Assembly: GCF_003315415.1 (NCBI RefSeq)
Contig: NZ_QNSB01000005.1
Location: forward strand, 248,001-312,000
DNA from: Brevibacterium sanguinis
Lineage (GTDB): Bacteria; Actinomycetota; Actinomycetes; Actinomycetales; Brevibacteriaceae
Direction of reading: 5' to 3'
Length of the DNA stretch: 64,000 bases
Shown here piece by piece: positions 51,071 through 58,849 of this stretch. The notes beneath the pieces were generated by a model, which worked only from the letters and a program-made list of their open reading frames with translations, was not told the DNA's origin and ran no database searches. The stretch's first letter is position 1. The number at the start of each line of letters is the position of its first letter. The translations under genes and the position numbers were made by a program.

Positions 51071-51568
51071 ATGAACATCGACATCGTCTTCCACACCCCT
51101 GAGATCCCGGGCAACACCGGCAACGCGATCCGTCTGGCCGCTGTCACCGGGGCTCACCTCCACCTCGTCGAGCCCCTCGGTTTCGACCTCTCGGATGCGA
51201 AGCTGCGGCGGGCGGGCCTCGACTACCACGACCTCGCCGACGTCACCGTCCACGCACGCCTGACCGACCTCTGGGAGAGCCTCGGCGAGCGGAGGGTCAT
51301 CGCGTTCACGACGCACACCGAGGACTCCTTCGCCGAGGTGGAGTACCGGGACGGCGATGTCCTCCTCTTCGGCCGGGAATCGACGGGTCTGCCCGAGGAG
51401 GTCATCGCCGATGGGCATGTCGACCTCAGGGTGCGGATCCCGATGCTGCCGTCGAGGCGCTCGCTCAACCTCGCGAACTCCGCGTCGATCGCCGTCTACG
51501 AGGCGTGGCGCCAGCACGGCTATGCGGGCGCGGCGATGCCGGCCTCGCCCGGTGCTGATCCGACGTAG
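51071..51568 (+). CDS. trmL: tRNA (cytidine(34)-2'-O)-methyltransferase TrmL
   Basis: 165 aa SPOUT enzyme that methylates the wobble ribose of tRNA-Leu. Motifs: FHTPEIPGNTGNAIRLAAVTGAHLHLVEPLGF at the N-terminus, LLFGRESTGLPEEV and the knot motif IPMLPSRRSLNLANSASIAVYEAWRQ. Length fits TrmL (~155-160). 15 bp after the cupin gene; a -10-like GACAAT lies 9 nt upstream, so it may also have its own promoter. Confidence 0.94.
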   Translation: MNIDIVFHTPEIPGNTGNAIRLAAVTGAHLHLVEPLGFDLSDAKLRRAGLDYHDLADVTVHARLTDLWESLGERRVIAFTTHTEDSFAEVEYRDGDVLLFGRESTGLPEEVIADGHVDLRVRIPMLPSRRSLNLANSASIAVYEAWRQHGYAGAAMPASPGADPT

Positions 51569-51603
51569 ACTCGTCGTCGTCACACAATCTCGAAAGGACC
51601 CCC

Positions 51604-52449
51604 ATGACCGCCAAAGTGCTCACCATCGCCGGATCCGACGTCTCCGGCGGAGCCGGGCTCGAAGCCGACCTGAAGATGTTCGAGGAGTACGGGGCGTTCG
51701 GCACCGCCGTCGTCACCTGCATCGTCACCTTCGATCCGAATGAGAGCTACAGCCATGTGCTCGAGTTCATCGCCCCCGAGGTCGTCACCCGGCAGCTCGA
51801 GTCGACGCTGTCCGTCCACGAGTTCGACGCCATCAAGTCGGGAATGCTCGGGTCCGTCGACTCCGCCCTCGTCCTGGCCGAGAAGCTGCGGAGCAACGAG
51901 CTGCCCTACGTCTTCGATCCCGTGCTCGTGTGCAAGGGCGCGGGAACGATGGTCGACCTCAAGGACCTGTTCGTCGAGAACCTCGTCCCCCTGGCCACGG
52001 TCATCACCCCGAACCTCGAGGAGGCCGCGACCCTGGCCGGACTCGACCCGATCGACTCCGTGGAGGGCATGATCGAGGCCGCGAGGATCATCCACGCTCA
52101 GGGCGCCCAGAACGTCGTCGTCAAGGGCGGAGCACGCCTGGCCGGCGACGACGCGATCGACATCCTCTTCGACGGCGAGACCGTGACGACCCTGCACTCG
52201 CCCAAGGTCCACGAGAAGCTCGTCAACGGCGCCGGCTGCTCCTTCGCCTCGTCGATCGCCGCCGGCATCGCGACGGGGATGAGCATCAGGGAGGCCGTCG
52301 TCGCCGCCAAGGAGCAGGTCGCCCACGGCATCGCCGCCTGCCTCGACAACGCCACCGGCGTCGCGTCCCTCTTCCACCCCGCCGCACGGACCGCGCCCTC
52401 GTCCGAGGTGGTCGTCACCGTCGACGAACCCCTGAGAATCGCGAGGTGA
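51604..52449 (+). CDS. pdxK: Pyridoxine/pyridoxal kinase, ThiD-like (PdxK)
   Basis: 281 aa ribokinase-fold kinase. [27 protein letters not shown] at the N-terminus, IKSGMLGS, VFDPVLVCKGAG, TPNLEEAATLAGL and the anion hole NGAGCSFASSIAAGI. The 'VCKG' and 'GAGC' features match Gram-positive PdxK kinases of the ThiD superfamily that phosphorylate B6 vitamers; hydroxymethylpyrimidine kinase activity cannot be excluded. Ribosome-binding site GAAAGGA. Followed by two hairpins. Confidence 0.85.
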   Translation: MTAKVLTIAGSDVSGGAGLEADLKMFEEYGAFGTAVVTCIVTFDPNESYSHVLEFIAPEVVTRQLESTLSVHEFDAIKSGMLGSVDSALVLAEKLRSNELPYVFDPVLVCKGAGTMVDLKDLFVENLVPLATVITPNLEEAATLAGLDPIDSVEGMIEAARIIHAQGAQNVVVKGGARLAGDDAIDILFDGETVTTLHSPKVHEKLVNGAGCSFASSIAAGIATGMSIREAVVAAKEQVAHGIAACLDNATGVASLFHPAARTAPSSEVVVTVDEPLRIAR

Positions 52450-52451
52450 CC

Positions 52452-52471
52452 CACCGGGCCGTGGCCCGGTG
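52452..52471 (+). terminator. Short hairpin after pdxK
   Basis: CACCGGGCC-GT-GGCCCGGTG: perfect 9-bp arms with a 2-nt loop, starting 3 bases after the pdxK stop. No U-run follows. Confidence 0.5.
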
Positions 52472-52488
52472 CGCACACCGGTGAATGA

Positions 52489-52525
52489 CGAACTGCCCCG
52501 GACTCGAGGAGTGCGGGGCAGTTCG
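52489..52525. terminator. Strong bidirectional hairpin between convergent pdxK and rpmE2
   Basis: Perfect 12-bp arms CGAACTGCCCCG and CGGGGCAGTTCG (52489-52500, 52514-52525). The loop itself pairs again as ACTC/GAGT, so nearly the whole 37 bases fold. Placed midway between convergent genes. Confidence 0.75.
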
Positions 52526-52560
52526 CGTGGAACGGATGTGCGGTCGGGGACCGCGGGGGC

Positions 52561-52815
52561 TCAGCGCTTGCCGAAGCCCTTGTAGCGGTCCTTGAACTTC
52601 TCGACGCGACCGGCCGAGTCGAGGATGCGCTGCTTTCCGGTGTAGAACGGGTGCGAGGCGCTCGAGATCTCGACGTCGATCACGGGGTAGGTGTTGCCGT
52701 CTTCCCATTCGATCGTCTTGTCGCTCTTCGCGGTCGAGCGCGTGAGGAACTTGGTTCCGGAGGCCAGGTCGTTGAACACGATCGGCCCGTATTCCGGGTG
52801 GATGTCCTTCTTCAT
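52561..52815 (-). CDS. rpmE2: 50S ribosomal protein L31 type B
   Basis: 84 aa: [28 protein letters not shown]..., ending RYKGFGKR. It lacks the CxxC zinc ligands of type A L31, so it is the zinc-free paralogue usually induced under zinc starvation through Zur. I found no obvious Zur box upstream. The ATG has AAAGGT upstream. Confidence 0.96.
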   Translation of the reverse strand: MKKDIHPEYGPIVFNDLASGTKFLTRSTAKSDKTIEWEDGNTYPVIDVEISSASHPFYTGKQRILDSAGRVEKFKDRYKGFGKR

Positions 52816-52851
52816 ATGCTTACCTTTGCTGAATCCGCTCAGGCGCCTGGT

Positions 52852-52865
52852 ATGGGTCGACCCAT
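52852..52865. promoter_or_regulatory. 14-bp palindrome upstream of rpmE2
   Basis: ATGGGTCGACCCAT, perfect, 37 bp upstream of the rpmE2 start in the divergent region with ybaK. A second 10-bp palindrome CAGGCGCCTG lies at 52840-52849. Candidate operators only. Confidence 0.35.
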
Positions 52866-52979
52866 CCGCCAGTGCCCGAATTCGTCTGCTGGACACGTTT
52901 CGCGCCGTAGGAACCGGACGCGAACCGACAGTCCAGTCTATCCGATGGACGCGCGGGAAGCGATTCGGCGCCACGCTCC

Positions 52980-52985
52980 TAGACT
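52980..52985 (+). promoter_or_regulatory. -10 box of ybaK-like gene (leaderless type)
   Basis: TAGACT with 6 nt to the ATG at 52992; decides against the in-frame GTG at 52986, which would abut the box. Confidence 0.55.
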
Positions 52986-52991
52986 GTGGCC

Positions 52992-53558
52992 ATGGACACA
53001 ACGCACATGAGAACGAAGGACCGGCTCTCGACCCACTTCACGCTGCGTCCCGCAGCCGATGCCCCGGAGCTCATGGCTCCGGCCACCGCCCAGGCCCTGC
53101 CCGCGCTCGACGGGGAGGTGGAGGTGTTCGCGATCGATCCCGTCATCGCCGACACCGCCGCCCTGCTCGACGCCACCGGGCTGGGACCGGAGACCTCGGC
53201 CAACTGCGTGCTCGTCGCGGGCAGCCGTGGCGGTGAGGAGAGAGTCGCGGCGTGCCTCGTCCTCGCCCACACCCGTGCCGATGTCAACAAGCGGGTGAAG
53301 AAGCTCCTCGACGTCCGCAAGGCGTCGTTCCTGCCCATGGACCGGGCGGTCGGGGACTCCGGAATGGAGTACGGAGGGATCGGACCGATCGGCCTGCCCG
53401 CCGACTACCGGGTCCTCATCGACTCCCGGGTCGCCTCGGCGAGCGAGGTCATCATCGGCTCCGGCATCCGCGGCTCGAAGCTCCTCCTCTCGGGAGCGGC
53501 CCTCTCCTCCCTTCCCGGCGCCGAGGTGGTCGAGGGACTCGCGACCGAGATCAGCTGA
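52992..53558 (+). CDS. YbaK/EbsC-type aminoacyl-tRNA deacylase
   Basis: 188 aa. The YbaK/ProX editing fold is shown by [54 protein letters not shown] and the catalytic Gly loop [21 protein letters not shown]. Family members hydrolyse mischarged tRNAs (Cys-tRNA-Pro or Ala-tRNA-Pro). Exact specificity not readable. The last 8 bases overlap the convergent gene. Confidence 0.88.
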   Translation: MDTTHMRTKDRLSTHFTLRPAADAPELMAPATAQALPALDGEVEVFAIDPVIADTAALLDATGLGPETSANCVLVAGSRGGEERVAACLVLAHTRADVNKRVKKLLDVRKASFLPMDRAVGDSGMEYGGIGPIGLPADYRVLIDSRVASASEVIIGSGIRGSKLLLSGAALSSLPGAEVVEGLATEIS

Positions 53559-54348
53559 GTGCGGCGCTCGGTTCCGACCGGCTGAAGCCGGCCCGGTCGA
53601 GGAGGAAGGCGATCATCGGCTCGTAGAGGTAGGGGGCGACGTCGTCGTCGAGGGGGATCGTCGCCTCGAGCTGCCCCTGCGCCTCGGCGACGAAGAGGGC
53701 AGGGTCGTTGCAGTCGGCGTAGCCGAAGGCGCGCAGTCCCCTGCTCGACGCCGCTCCGGCCCAGCCGTGATCGGCGACGACGAGGTCGGGGACGGCGCGG
53801 TCCCGGGCCTCGAGGTCGTCGAGGAGGGCATGCATGGGTTCGCCGAGGTGGGTGTGCGGCGTGCCGCCGTGCAGATGCCAGATCCACACGCGGTTGATCT
53901 CACGGCAGTCCCCGCCGATGTCGGGGACCGGGATCACCGAGTCCTGTCGCACGATGTTCGCCCCCTGGTCCTCGGCGGCCGCGGCAAGCGCCATGTGGAC
54001 GGGGAGCAGACCCGCCGGATGGCCCGTGGCGAAGAGGATCCGGCCTCCGGCCCGCGCGGTCTCGCCGACGGCAGCGGCGAGCAGCTCGAGGGCGTCGAGG
54101 CAGCGATCAGTGGAGATGGTGTCGACGCCGTCGGAGTAGTCGGCCTCCGGGCGCAGACCCGCACGGTCGACCATGAGGGCGAAGACGGACTCGTAGTCCC
54201 ATTCACGGGTGAGCTCGACGCCGAAGTCGAACTGTCGCTCGCCGGCCAGGAATCGGTGGATGTGCGCGAGGTTGTTCTCCCGCGGTGTCGCCACCTCCCC
54301 CGTGATGCGCGCGCGTTCCAGGTGGTGGGCAAGCCGGCTGCGGTCCAA
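53551..54348 (-). CDS. Conserved actinobacterial phosphatase-like protein
   Basis: 265 aa, resembling actinobacterial proteins annotated simply as 'phosphatase'. Recognisable blocks are ENNLAHIHRFLAGE, RILFATGHPAGLLPVHMALAAAAEDQGA, REINRVWIWHLHGGTPHTHLGEPMHALLDDL and DLVVADHGWAGAASSRG. The His- and Asp-rich segments suggest a metal site. No experimental function is known to me. ATG start; 35 bp downstream of the decayed hydrolase. Confidence 0.7.
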   Translation of the reverse strand: MDRSRLAHHLERARITGEVATPRENNLAHIHRFLAGERQFDFGVELTREWDYESVFALMVDRAGLRPEADYSDGVDTISTDRCLDALELLAAAVGETARAGGRILFATGHPAGLLPVHMALAAAAEDQGANIVRQDSVIPVPDIGGDCREINRVWIWHLHGGTPHTHLGEPMHALLDDLEARDRAVPDLVVADHGWAGAASSRGLRAFGYADCNDPALFVAEAQGQLEATIPLDDDVAPYLYEPMIAFLLDRAGFSRSEPSAALS

Positions 54349-54383
54349 TGGTCTCCTCGGTCAGGGGTGAAGTCTCAGCGCAC

Positions 54384-54665
54384 TCATCTTCCCATAACCG
54401 CATCCGGCCGACGGCCGGTCCTACTCGATCGGGCGCGACCCAGTCGGAGTCGCTGCTGCTTTTTGCCGGACCTCCCGTAACCGGGTAGGTCGGCGCATAC
54501 CACCGTGAATCCCTGCTCGACGAGCCGCGGAGCGACAAGATGCCAGGTGGCCGAGGTGCGAGGGTGTCCGTGCAGCAGCAGGACGGCCGGTCCCTCGCCA
54601 CAGTGACGGACGAAGAACCTCAGTCTGCCGGCATCAACCGTTTCAGCGCTGAAGTCGTCGAACAT
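54384..54665 (-). pseudogene. Truncated, frameshifted alpha/beta hydrolase
   Basis: Residues 1-75 match the start of an epoxide hydrolase/haloacetate dehalogenase-type enzyme: FFVRHCGEGPAVLLLHGHPRTSATWHLVAPRLVEQGFTVVCADLPGYGRSGK. At that point an A5 run occurs; the in-frame reading turns into Arg-rich nonsense and stops. Removing one A gives GKSSSDSDWVAPDRVG, closer to the family, but it too runs into the next gene after ~20 codons. No nucleophile elbow (GHDxG) or later residues remain, so the enzyme is dead. Confidence 0.8.
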
Positions 54666-54733
54666 GCCCTCACTCTGCCAGGCACCTGGCCGGCTCACAA
54701 CCAGGCGGCGACGAATGAGGTCGGCCCATCGTG

Positions 54734-55412
54734 TCAGCCCGTCGCCGTGATCATCCGGACGATGAGGGCGATCATGAGATCCTTCTCCTGCGGGTCGCTC
54801 ATGGCGACCATGAGAGTGATCGCCGCGAGAGCGTTGTTGGCGACCCTGGGGTTTCCCCGGGAATTATCGAGCACCCCGTTCCGGGGTGCTCGCAGGCGTC
54901 ACTTCGATGTGTCCTTCGTCGAAATCTCGAAGCATCGTCAACCCGGGCAGATACCCGGACAGCACATCGGCGACACCTGCGACCAATTCGTCGTTCGAAC
55001 GACCAAGCACCCGGACGATCTTGCCGATCTCGGCCAGACGCCGTTCATTGAGTGCCGCACCGTCGATGAGGTAACGGCGCAGAACTGTTGTCGCCCACTT
55101 TCGGAAGCGAACGCCCTCCGGGGATTTCACTCGATATCCGACAGAGATGATCAGGTCGAGGTTGTAGTGCTCGACCTGCCGAGTGACGGTACGCTCCCCC
55201 TCACGTTGAACTGTCGCAAAATTTGCGACAGTTGCCTCTCCTTCGAGTTCTTCTCGCAAGGCGTTGGAGATGTGCTTGCCGATCGTCTTCACATCGCGCC
55301 CGAAAAGGGTGGCCAGTTGATGTCTGGTCAACCAGACTGTTTCGGCATCGGTGCGAACCCGAAGCGAAGTTTCACCGTCCTGAGTCGTGTACAGCTCCAC
55401 TGAGTCGTCCAT
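54734..55412 (-). pseudogene. RhuM/Fic-DOC family gene with internal deletion and frameshift
   Basis: The open part (54864-55412, 182 aa) is the N-terminal RhuM domain: TSLRVRTDAETVWLTRHQLATLFGRDVKTIGKHISNAL, VEHYNLDLIISVGYRVKSPEGVRFRKWATTVLRRYLIDG. Intact relatives (~330 aa) continue into a Fic/DOC domain (HPFxDGNKR). Here the frame stops early, and in another frame the last ~40 family residues follow directly (RGNPRVANNALAAITLMVAMSDPQEKDLMIALIVRMI, ending 54734). The Fic core is missing. GC content is visibly lower than in neighbours, suggesting acquisition by transfer. Confidence 0.82.
54868..54892. repeat. Perfect hairpin at the RhuM deletion junction
   Basis: CGAGCACCCC-GTTCC-GGGGTGCTCG, 10-bp arms and 5-nt loop. 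It spans the point where the N-terminal RhuM frame ends and the C-terminal remnant begins. May terminate transcription or mark the recombination scar. Confidence 0.65.
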
Positions 55413-55418
55413 GATCCC

Positions 55419-55424
55419 ACGGTA
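55419..55424 (-). promoter_or_regulatory. -10 box of RhuM pseudogene (leaderless type)
   Basis: TACCGT on the minus strand with 6 nt to the ATG at 55412. The promoter looks intact although the gene is not. Confidence 0.45.
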
Positions 55425-55448
55425 GCCTCCGCCACTGACGCAGAGGCC

Positions 55449-56411
55449 TCAGCCCCCGGCCGGCTGCAGGGCGAAGCAGGTGACCGCCGAGGCGGCGGCG
55501 ACGTTGAGCGAGTCCACTCCCCCGCTCATCGGGATCATCACCGTCGAATCGCACGCGGCGATCGTCGAGCGCCTCAGCCCGTCGCCCTCGGTGCCGAGGA
55601 CGATCGCGCACCGCTCGGGAGCCGCGACCGCGAACTCCTGGATCGACACGGAGTCCTCGTCGAGGGCCAGCGCCGCGACATGGAACCCGAGGTCCCGCAG
55701 GAGCGAGACGTCCCCCGGCCAGTCCGCGATCCGGGTCCACGGCACCTGGAACACGGTGCCCATCGACACCCGCACGGAGCGACGGTAGAGAGGGTCGGCG
55801 CACCTCGGCGTCACGAGCACCGCGTCGACGCCGAAGGCGGCGGCCGAGCGGAAGATCGCGCCGACGTTCGTGTGGTCGACGACGTCCTCGATGACGACGA
55901 TCCGCCGGGCGTCGGCGACGAGGTCGGCGACGGGAGGGAGGACCGGCCGGTGCATCGCCGCCAGCGCCCCGCGGTGGAGGTGGAACCCGGTCAGCGCCTC
56001 GACGGCGGCGTCGGTGCCGATGTGGATCGGCGCCTCGTCCAGGGCGATGAGGTCGGCGAGGTCGAAGAGCCATTTGGGGCTCGTCAGATAGGAGCGCACC
56101 CTCAGTCCTGCCGCGTGGGCGCGGCGGATGATCTTCGAGGACTCGGCGATGAACAGTCCCTCGGCGGGTTCCCTGACGCTGCGCAGGGCGACGTCGGTGA
56201 GCTGCGTGTAGTCGCGCAGACCCGGCGCGGCGGCCGGACCGGACGTCCCGGACCCGGCGGCCGGACCGGATGTCCCGGACCCGGCGGACGAGCCGGACGC
56301 CTCCACCGCCTCGGCGTCGAAGAAGTGGAGCCGCTCGGCCCCGATGCCGCGGGCGACGGCGCGCTCGATGACCTCGGCGCGGGTCAGGGGTGCCTTGGCC
56401 GGGGTGTTCAT
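55449..56411 (-). CDS. TrmH/SpoU-family RNA 2'-O-methyltransferase
   Basis: 320 aa. A variable N-terminal region carries a duplicated GSGTSGPAA unit (residues ~43-61), followed by the substrate-binding domain (DVALRSVREPAEGLFIAESSKIIRRAHAAGLRVRSYLTSPKW). The SPOUT knot has VVIEDVVDHTNVGAIFRSAAAFGVDAVLVTP, IVLGTEGDGL and IPMSGGVDSLNVAAASAV. The target may be 23S rRNA or tRNA; not readable. AGGAGG precedes the ATG by 5 bases. Confidence 0.9.
   Translation of the reverse strand: MNTPAKAPLTRAEVIERAVARGIGAERLHFFDAEAVEASGSSAGSGTSGPAAGSGTSGPAAAPGLRDYTQLTDVALRSVREPAEGLFIAESSKIIRRAHAAGLRVRSYLTSPKWLFDLADLIALDEAPIHIGTDAAVEALTGFHLHRGALAAMHRPVLPPVADLVADARRIVVIEDVVDHTNVGAIFRSAAAFGVDAVLVTPRCADPLYRRSVRVSMGTVFQVPWTRIADWPGDVSLLRDLGFHVAALALDEDSVSIQEFAVAAPERCAIVLGTEGDGLRRSTIAACDSTVMIPMSGGVDSLNVAAASAVTCFALQPAGG
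56231..56284. repeat. 27-bp in-frame tandem duplication in TrmH-family gene
   Basis: Two 27-bp units (56231-56257 and 56258-56284) differing at one base (56244/56271). Each encodes nine residues of a flexible linker, so copy number may vary between strains. Confidence 0.85.
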
Positions 56412-56463
56412 CGCGTCCTCCTGCTCGACCCGGTCGACCAGCGGAGCCTGGGACGGCGGGACC

Positions 56464-57276
56464 TCATAGGGTGAGGATCCTCCAGATCGCCACGAGGCCG
56501 AGGAGGACGATGATCGTGCGCAGGAGGACCGGTGAGAACTTCCGCCCGATCCGCGCCCCGAAGTACCCGCCGATGAGGGATCCCACGGCCACGCACACGA
56601 CGGCGATCCAGTTGATCCGGTCATGGCCGACGATGATGTACGTCGACGCCGAGACCGTGTTGACGACGAGGACGAGGACGTTCTTGAGCCCGTTGAGGCG
56701 CTGGAGGTCGTCGGGCAGGAGGAGTCCGAGCAGGGCGATGAGGATGATGCCCTGGGCGGCGGCGAAGTAGCCGCCGTAGATCGCGGTGAGGAACACGACG
56801 ACGAGCGTGAGGGTGTAGCGTCCGGCCCCGAGGGGATCGCCCACCTCGGCGACCTTGGCCTCGGTTCCGCTCGCCTGCGCCCGCCGCAGCGACCTCTCCT
56901 TGAGGTGGCGCGAGAGCGCCGGCTGTCCGACGACCATGATGAGCGCGACGACGAGGAGCACCGGCACGATCGTCTCGAATGCGTCCTCGGGCAGGTGGAG
57001 GAGCAGATACGCCCCGGTCAGGGAGCCGAGGATGGAGGCGGGGACGAACCCGAGGATCCGCCGCCACTGTCCGCGCAGCTCCTCGCGGTAGCCGAAGGAG
57101 GAGGCGATGTTGCCGGGGATGAGCCCGACCGCGTTGCTCATCGTCGCGACGACGGGCGGGACCCCGAAGGCGACGAGCGCGGGGAAGGTGATGAGGGTTC
57201 CGGAGCCGACGACGGCGTTGATCCCACCGGCGCCGACGCCCGCGAGGACGATGAGCGCGATCTGCCACCATTCCAT
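56464..57276 (-). CDS. TSUP family (TauE/SafE) transporter
   Basis: 270 aa with about eight membrane helices. The duplicated TSUP signature is seen in the first half (AGVGAGGINAVVGSGTLITFPALVAFGVPPVVATMSNAVGLIPGN) and the second (YGGYFAAAQGIILIALLGLLLPDDLQRLNGLKNVLVLVVNTVSA). A central cytoplasmic loop is charged. Substrates of the family are sulfur or organic anions; this one is unassigned. The ATG overlaps the ABC ATPase stop by one base. Confidence 0.92.
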   Translation of the reverse strand: MEWWQIALIVLAGVGAGGINAVVGSGTLITFPALVAFGVPPVVATMSNAVGLIPGNIASSFGYREELRGQWRRILGFVPASILGSLTGAYLLLHLPEDAFETIVPVLLVVALIMVVGQPALSRHLKERSLRRAQASGTEAKVAEVGDPLGAGRYTLTLVVVFLTAIYGGYFAAAQGIILIALLGLLLPDDLQRLNGLKNVLVLVVNTVSASTYIIVGHDRINWIAVVCVAVGSLIGGYFGARIGRKFSPVLLRTIIVLLGLVAIWRILTL

Positions 57277-58064
57277 CACTGCAGCTGCGATCGGGCGTGG
57301 AAGCGCGCGCCGTCGCGGCTGAGCTTGACGTCGATGTCGAAGGTCGCCGACAGGTTCTCCGCGGTCAGGGTCTCGTCGAGGGGCCCGGCGGCGACGGCCG
57401 CGCCCTCCCTGAGCAGCAGGGCATGGGTGATGCCGACGGGGATCTCCTCGACGTGGTGGGTGACCATGATCGTCGCCGGGGCCCATTTCGAGCCGAGGAT
57501 CTCGGTCAGCGCCGTGAGCAGCTCCTCCCGCCCGCCGAGGTCGAGGCCGGAGGCCGGTTCGTCGAGGAGCAGCAGCTCCGGGTCGGTCATCAACGCACGG
57601 GCGATCTGGACGCGCTTGCGCTCGCCCTCGGACAGGGTGCCGAAGGTGCGGTCGGCGAGGTGGGTGATGGCGAACGCGGCGAGGAGATCCCTGGCGCGCT
57701 CGATGTCGGTGTCGTCGTAGCGCTCGGCCCAGCGCCCGGTGACTCCGTAGGCGGCGGTGAGCACGGTGTCGAGGACGGCCTCGGAGGTGGGGATCCGGTT
57801 GGCCAGCGCCGTCGAGGCGTAGCCGATGCGCGGGCGCAGCTCGAACACGTCGACGCGGCCCAGCCGCTCCTCGAGGATGCCGACCGTCCCCGACGTCGGG
57901 TGCATCCGACCGGCGGCGAGCTCGAGCAGAGTCGTCTTGCCGGCGCCGTTGGGTCCGAGGACGACCCAGTGCTGGCCCTCGGAGACGGTGAGGGAGAAGT
58001 CCCTCAGGAGGTGGTTGGCCCCTCGGCGCACGGTCACGGATTCCACAGTCAGGACATCGCTCAT
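57276..58064 (-). CDS. ABC transporter ATP-binding protein
   Basis: 262 aa. Walker A GPNGAGKT, Q-loop GYASTA region, signature LSEGERKRVQ, Walker B LLLLDEPASGLDL and the switch His in MVTHHVEEIP. The sequence is like the ModF/YlmA 'stand-alone' ATPases with no permease gene alongside; the downstream TSUP gene is not an ABC partner. Function therefore uncertain. Divergent from the 244-aa unknown gene. Confidence 0.9.
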   Translation of the reverse strand: MSDVLTVESVTVRRGANHLLRDFSLTVSEGQHWVVLGPNGAGKTTLLELAAGRMHPTSGTVGILEERLGRVDVFELRPRIGYASTALANRIPTSEAVLDTVLTAAYGVTGRWAERYDDTDIERARDLLAAFAITHLADRTFGTLSEGERKRVQIARALMTDPELLLLDEPASGLDLGGREELLTALTEILGSKWAPATIMVTHHVEEIPVGITHALLLREGAAVAAGPLDETLTAENLSATFDIDVKLSRDGARFHARSQLQ

Positions 58065-58095
58065 GGCTCCACACTCTAGCGCAGGCGCGCACGGC

Positions 58096-58101
58096 TATCC
58101 T
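58096..58101 (+). promoter_or_regulatory. -10 box upstream of unknown gene
   Basis: TATCCT with 8 nt to the ATG at 58110. Close to leaderless spacing. Confidence 0.4.
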
Positions 58102-58109
58102 GGTTCGAC

Positions 58110-58844
58110 ATGGACTTCACACTCGACGCCTTCCTGCTCACCCTCGCGCTCAATCACCGGCTGCGCGCGACGATGGCCCCCGACGAGGTCTCGTCGGCCT
58201 TCCTCGACGACGGACGTGATGTTCCCCTCATCGTCGCCGACGACGTCTTCTCCTCCGCCCCGCCCACGGGCCTGCTCCTCTTCGCCGCGGAGATCGCCCG
58301 GCACGGCGTCACGCACGCCCGTCTCGCGCTGCACCACCCCTCGCTGCCGCACACGACTCCTCCCGTGGCCAAGGAGCACCGGCTCCGGGTGGGCCGGCAC
58401 TCCGCTCCCGTCATCCTCCACCGAGGTGAGCGGCAGATCGCGGTCGTCCTCCTCGGCGCCGAGGAGAACGTCGAGGTCATCGGGTGCGCGGACGCCGTGT
58501 ACCGCCCGGTCACGGTGGGCACTCCCGCCGAGGCCCTGCGCCGCCTGCGTCTGCTCGTCATGGAGGGTCTGGGCATCGTCGAGACCGTCGAGGTGCCCGA
58601 GGCGTGGCGCTCGGGCCCGTGGCGGGACTGGCAGGAGGAGCTGAGCACGAGCCACCCTCTCTCGAAGCTCATCCCCCGCAGCGCCGACGGCCGGGCGATC
58701 CATGCGGCCCTCGACATCCACGACCGGATGCGCACGGTGCTCGCCCCCGCCACGGTCGCGCCGCCGGAGTTCGGCGCCCTCCTGTCCCGACTCCACCCGG
58801 CCGCCGCCGACTACATCACGGCTGTGGCTACGATGAGGGAGTGA
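58110..58844 (+). CDS. Conserved hypothetical protein
   Basis: 244 aa, not recognised. The product is soluble, mixed alpha/beta, with LIVADDVFSSAPPTGLLLFAAEIARHGVTHARLALHHPSLPHTTPPVAKEHR and RQIAVVLLGAEENVEVIGCADAVYRPV. No known catalytic motif stands out. Consistent codon use and an upstream -10 box indicate a real gene. It is followed by serB, which begins 5 bases after its stop, so the two are probably co-expressed. Confidence 0.75.
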   Translation: MDFTLDAFLLTLALNHRLRATMAPDEVSSAFLDDGRDVPLIVADDVFSSAPPTGLLLFAAEIARHGVTHARLALHHPSLPHTTPPVAKEHRLRVGRHSAPVILHRGERQIAVVLLGAEENVEVIGCADAVYRPVTVGTPAEALRRLRLLVMEGLGIVETVEVPEAWRSGPWRDWQEELSTSHPLSKLIPRSADGRAIHAALDIHDRMRTVLAPATVAPPEFGALLSRLHPAAADYITAVATMRE

Positions 58845-58849
58845 ACGAG

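Noticed and set aside
54941..55012. LexA-like TCGTTCGAACGA in the RhuM remnant
   Set aside because: The half-sites are in the wrong order and spacing for TCGAAC-N4-GTTCGA, and it lies inside the coding part.
56231..56284. CRISPR-like repeats
   Set aside because: Only two adjacent units without spacers, in frame within a methyltransferase gene.
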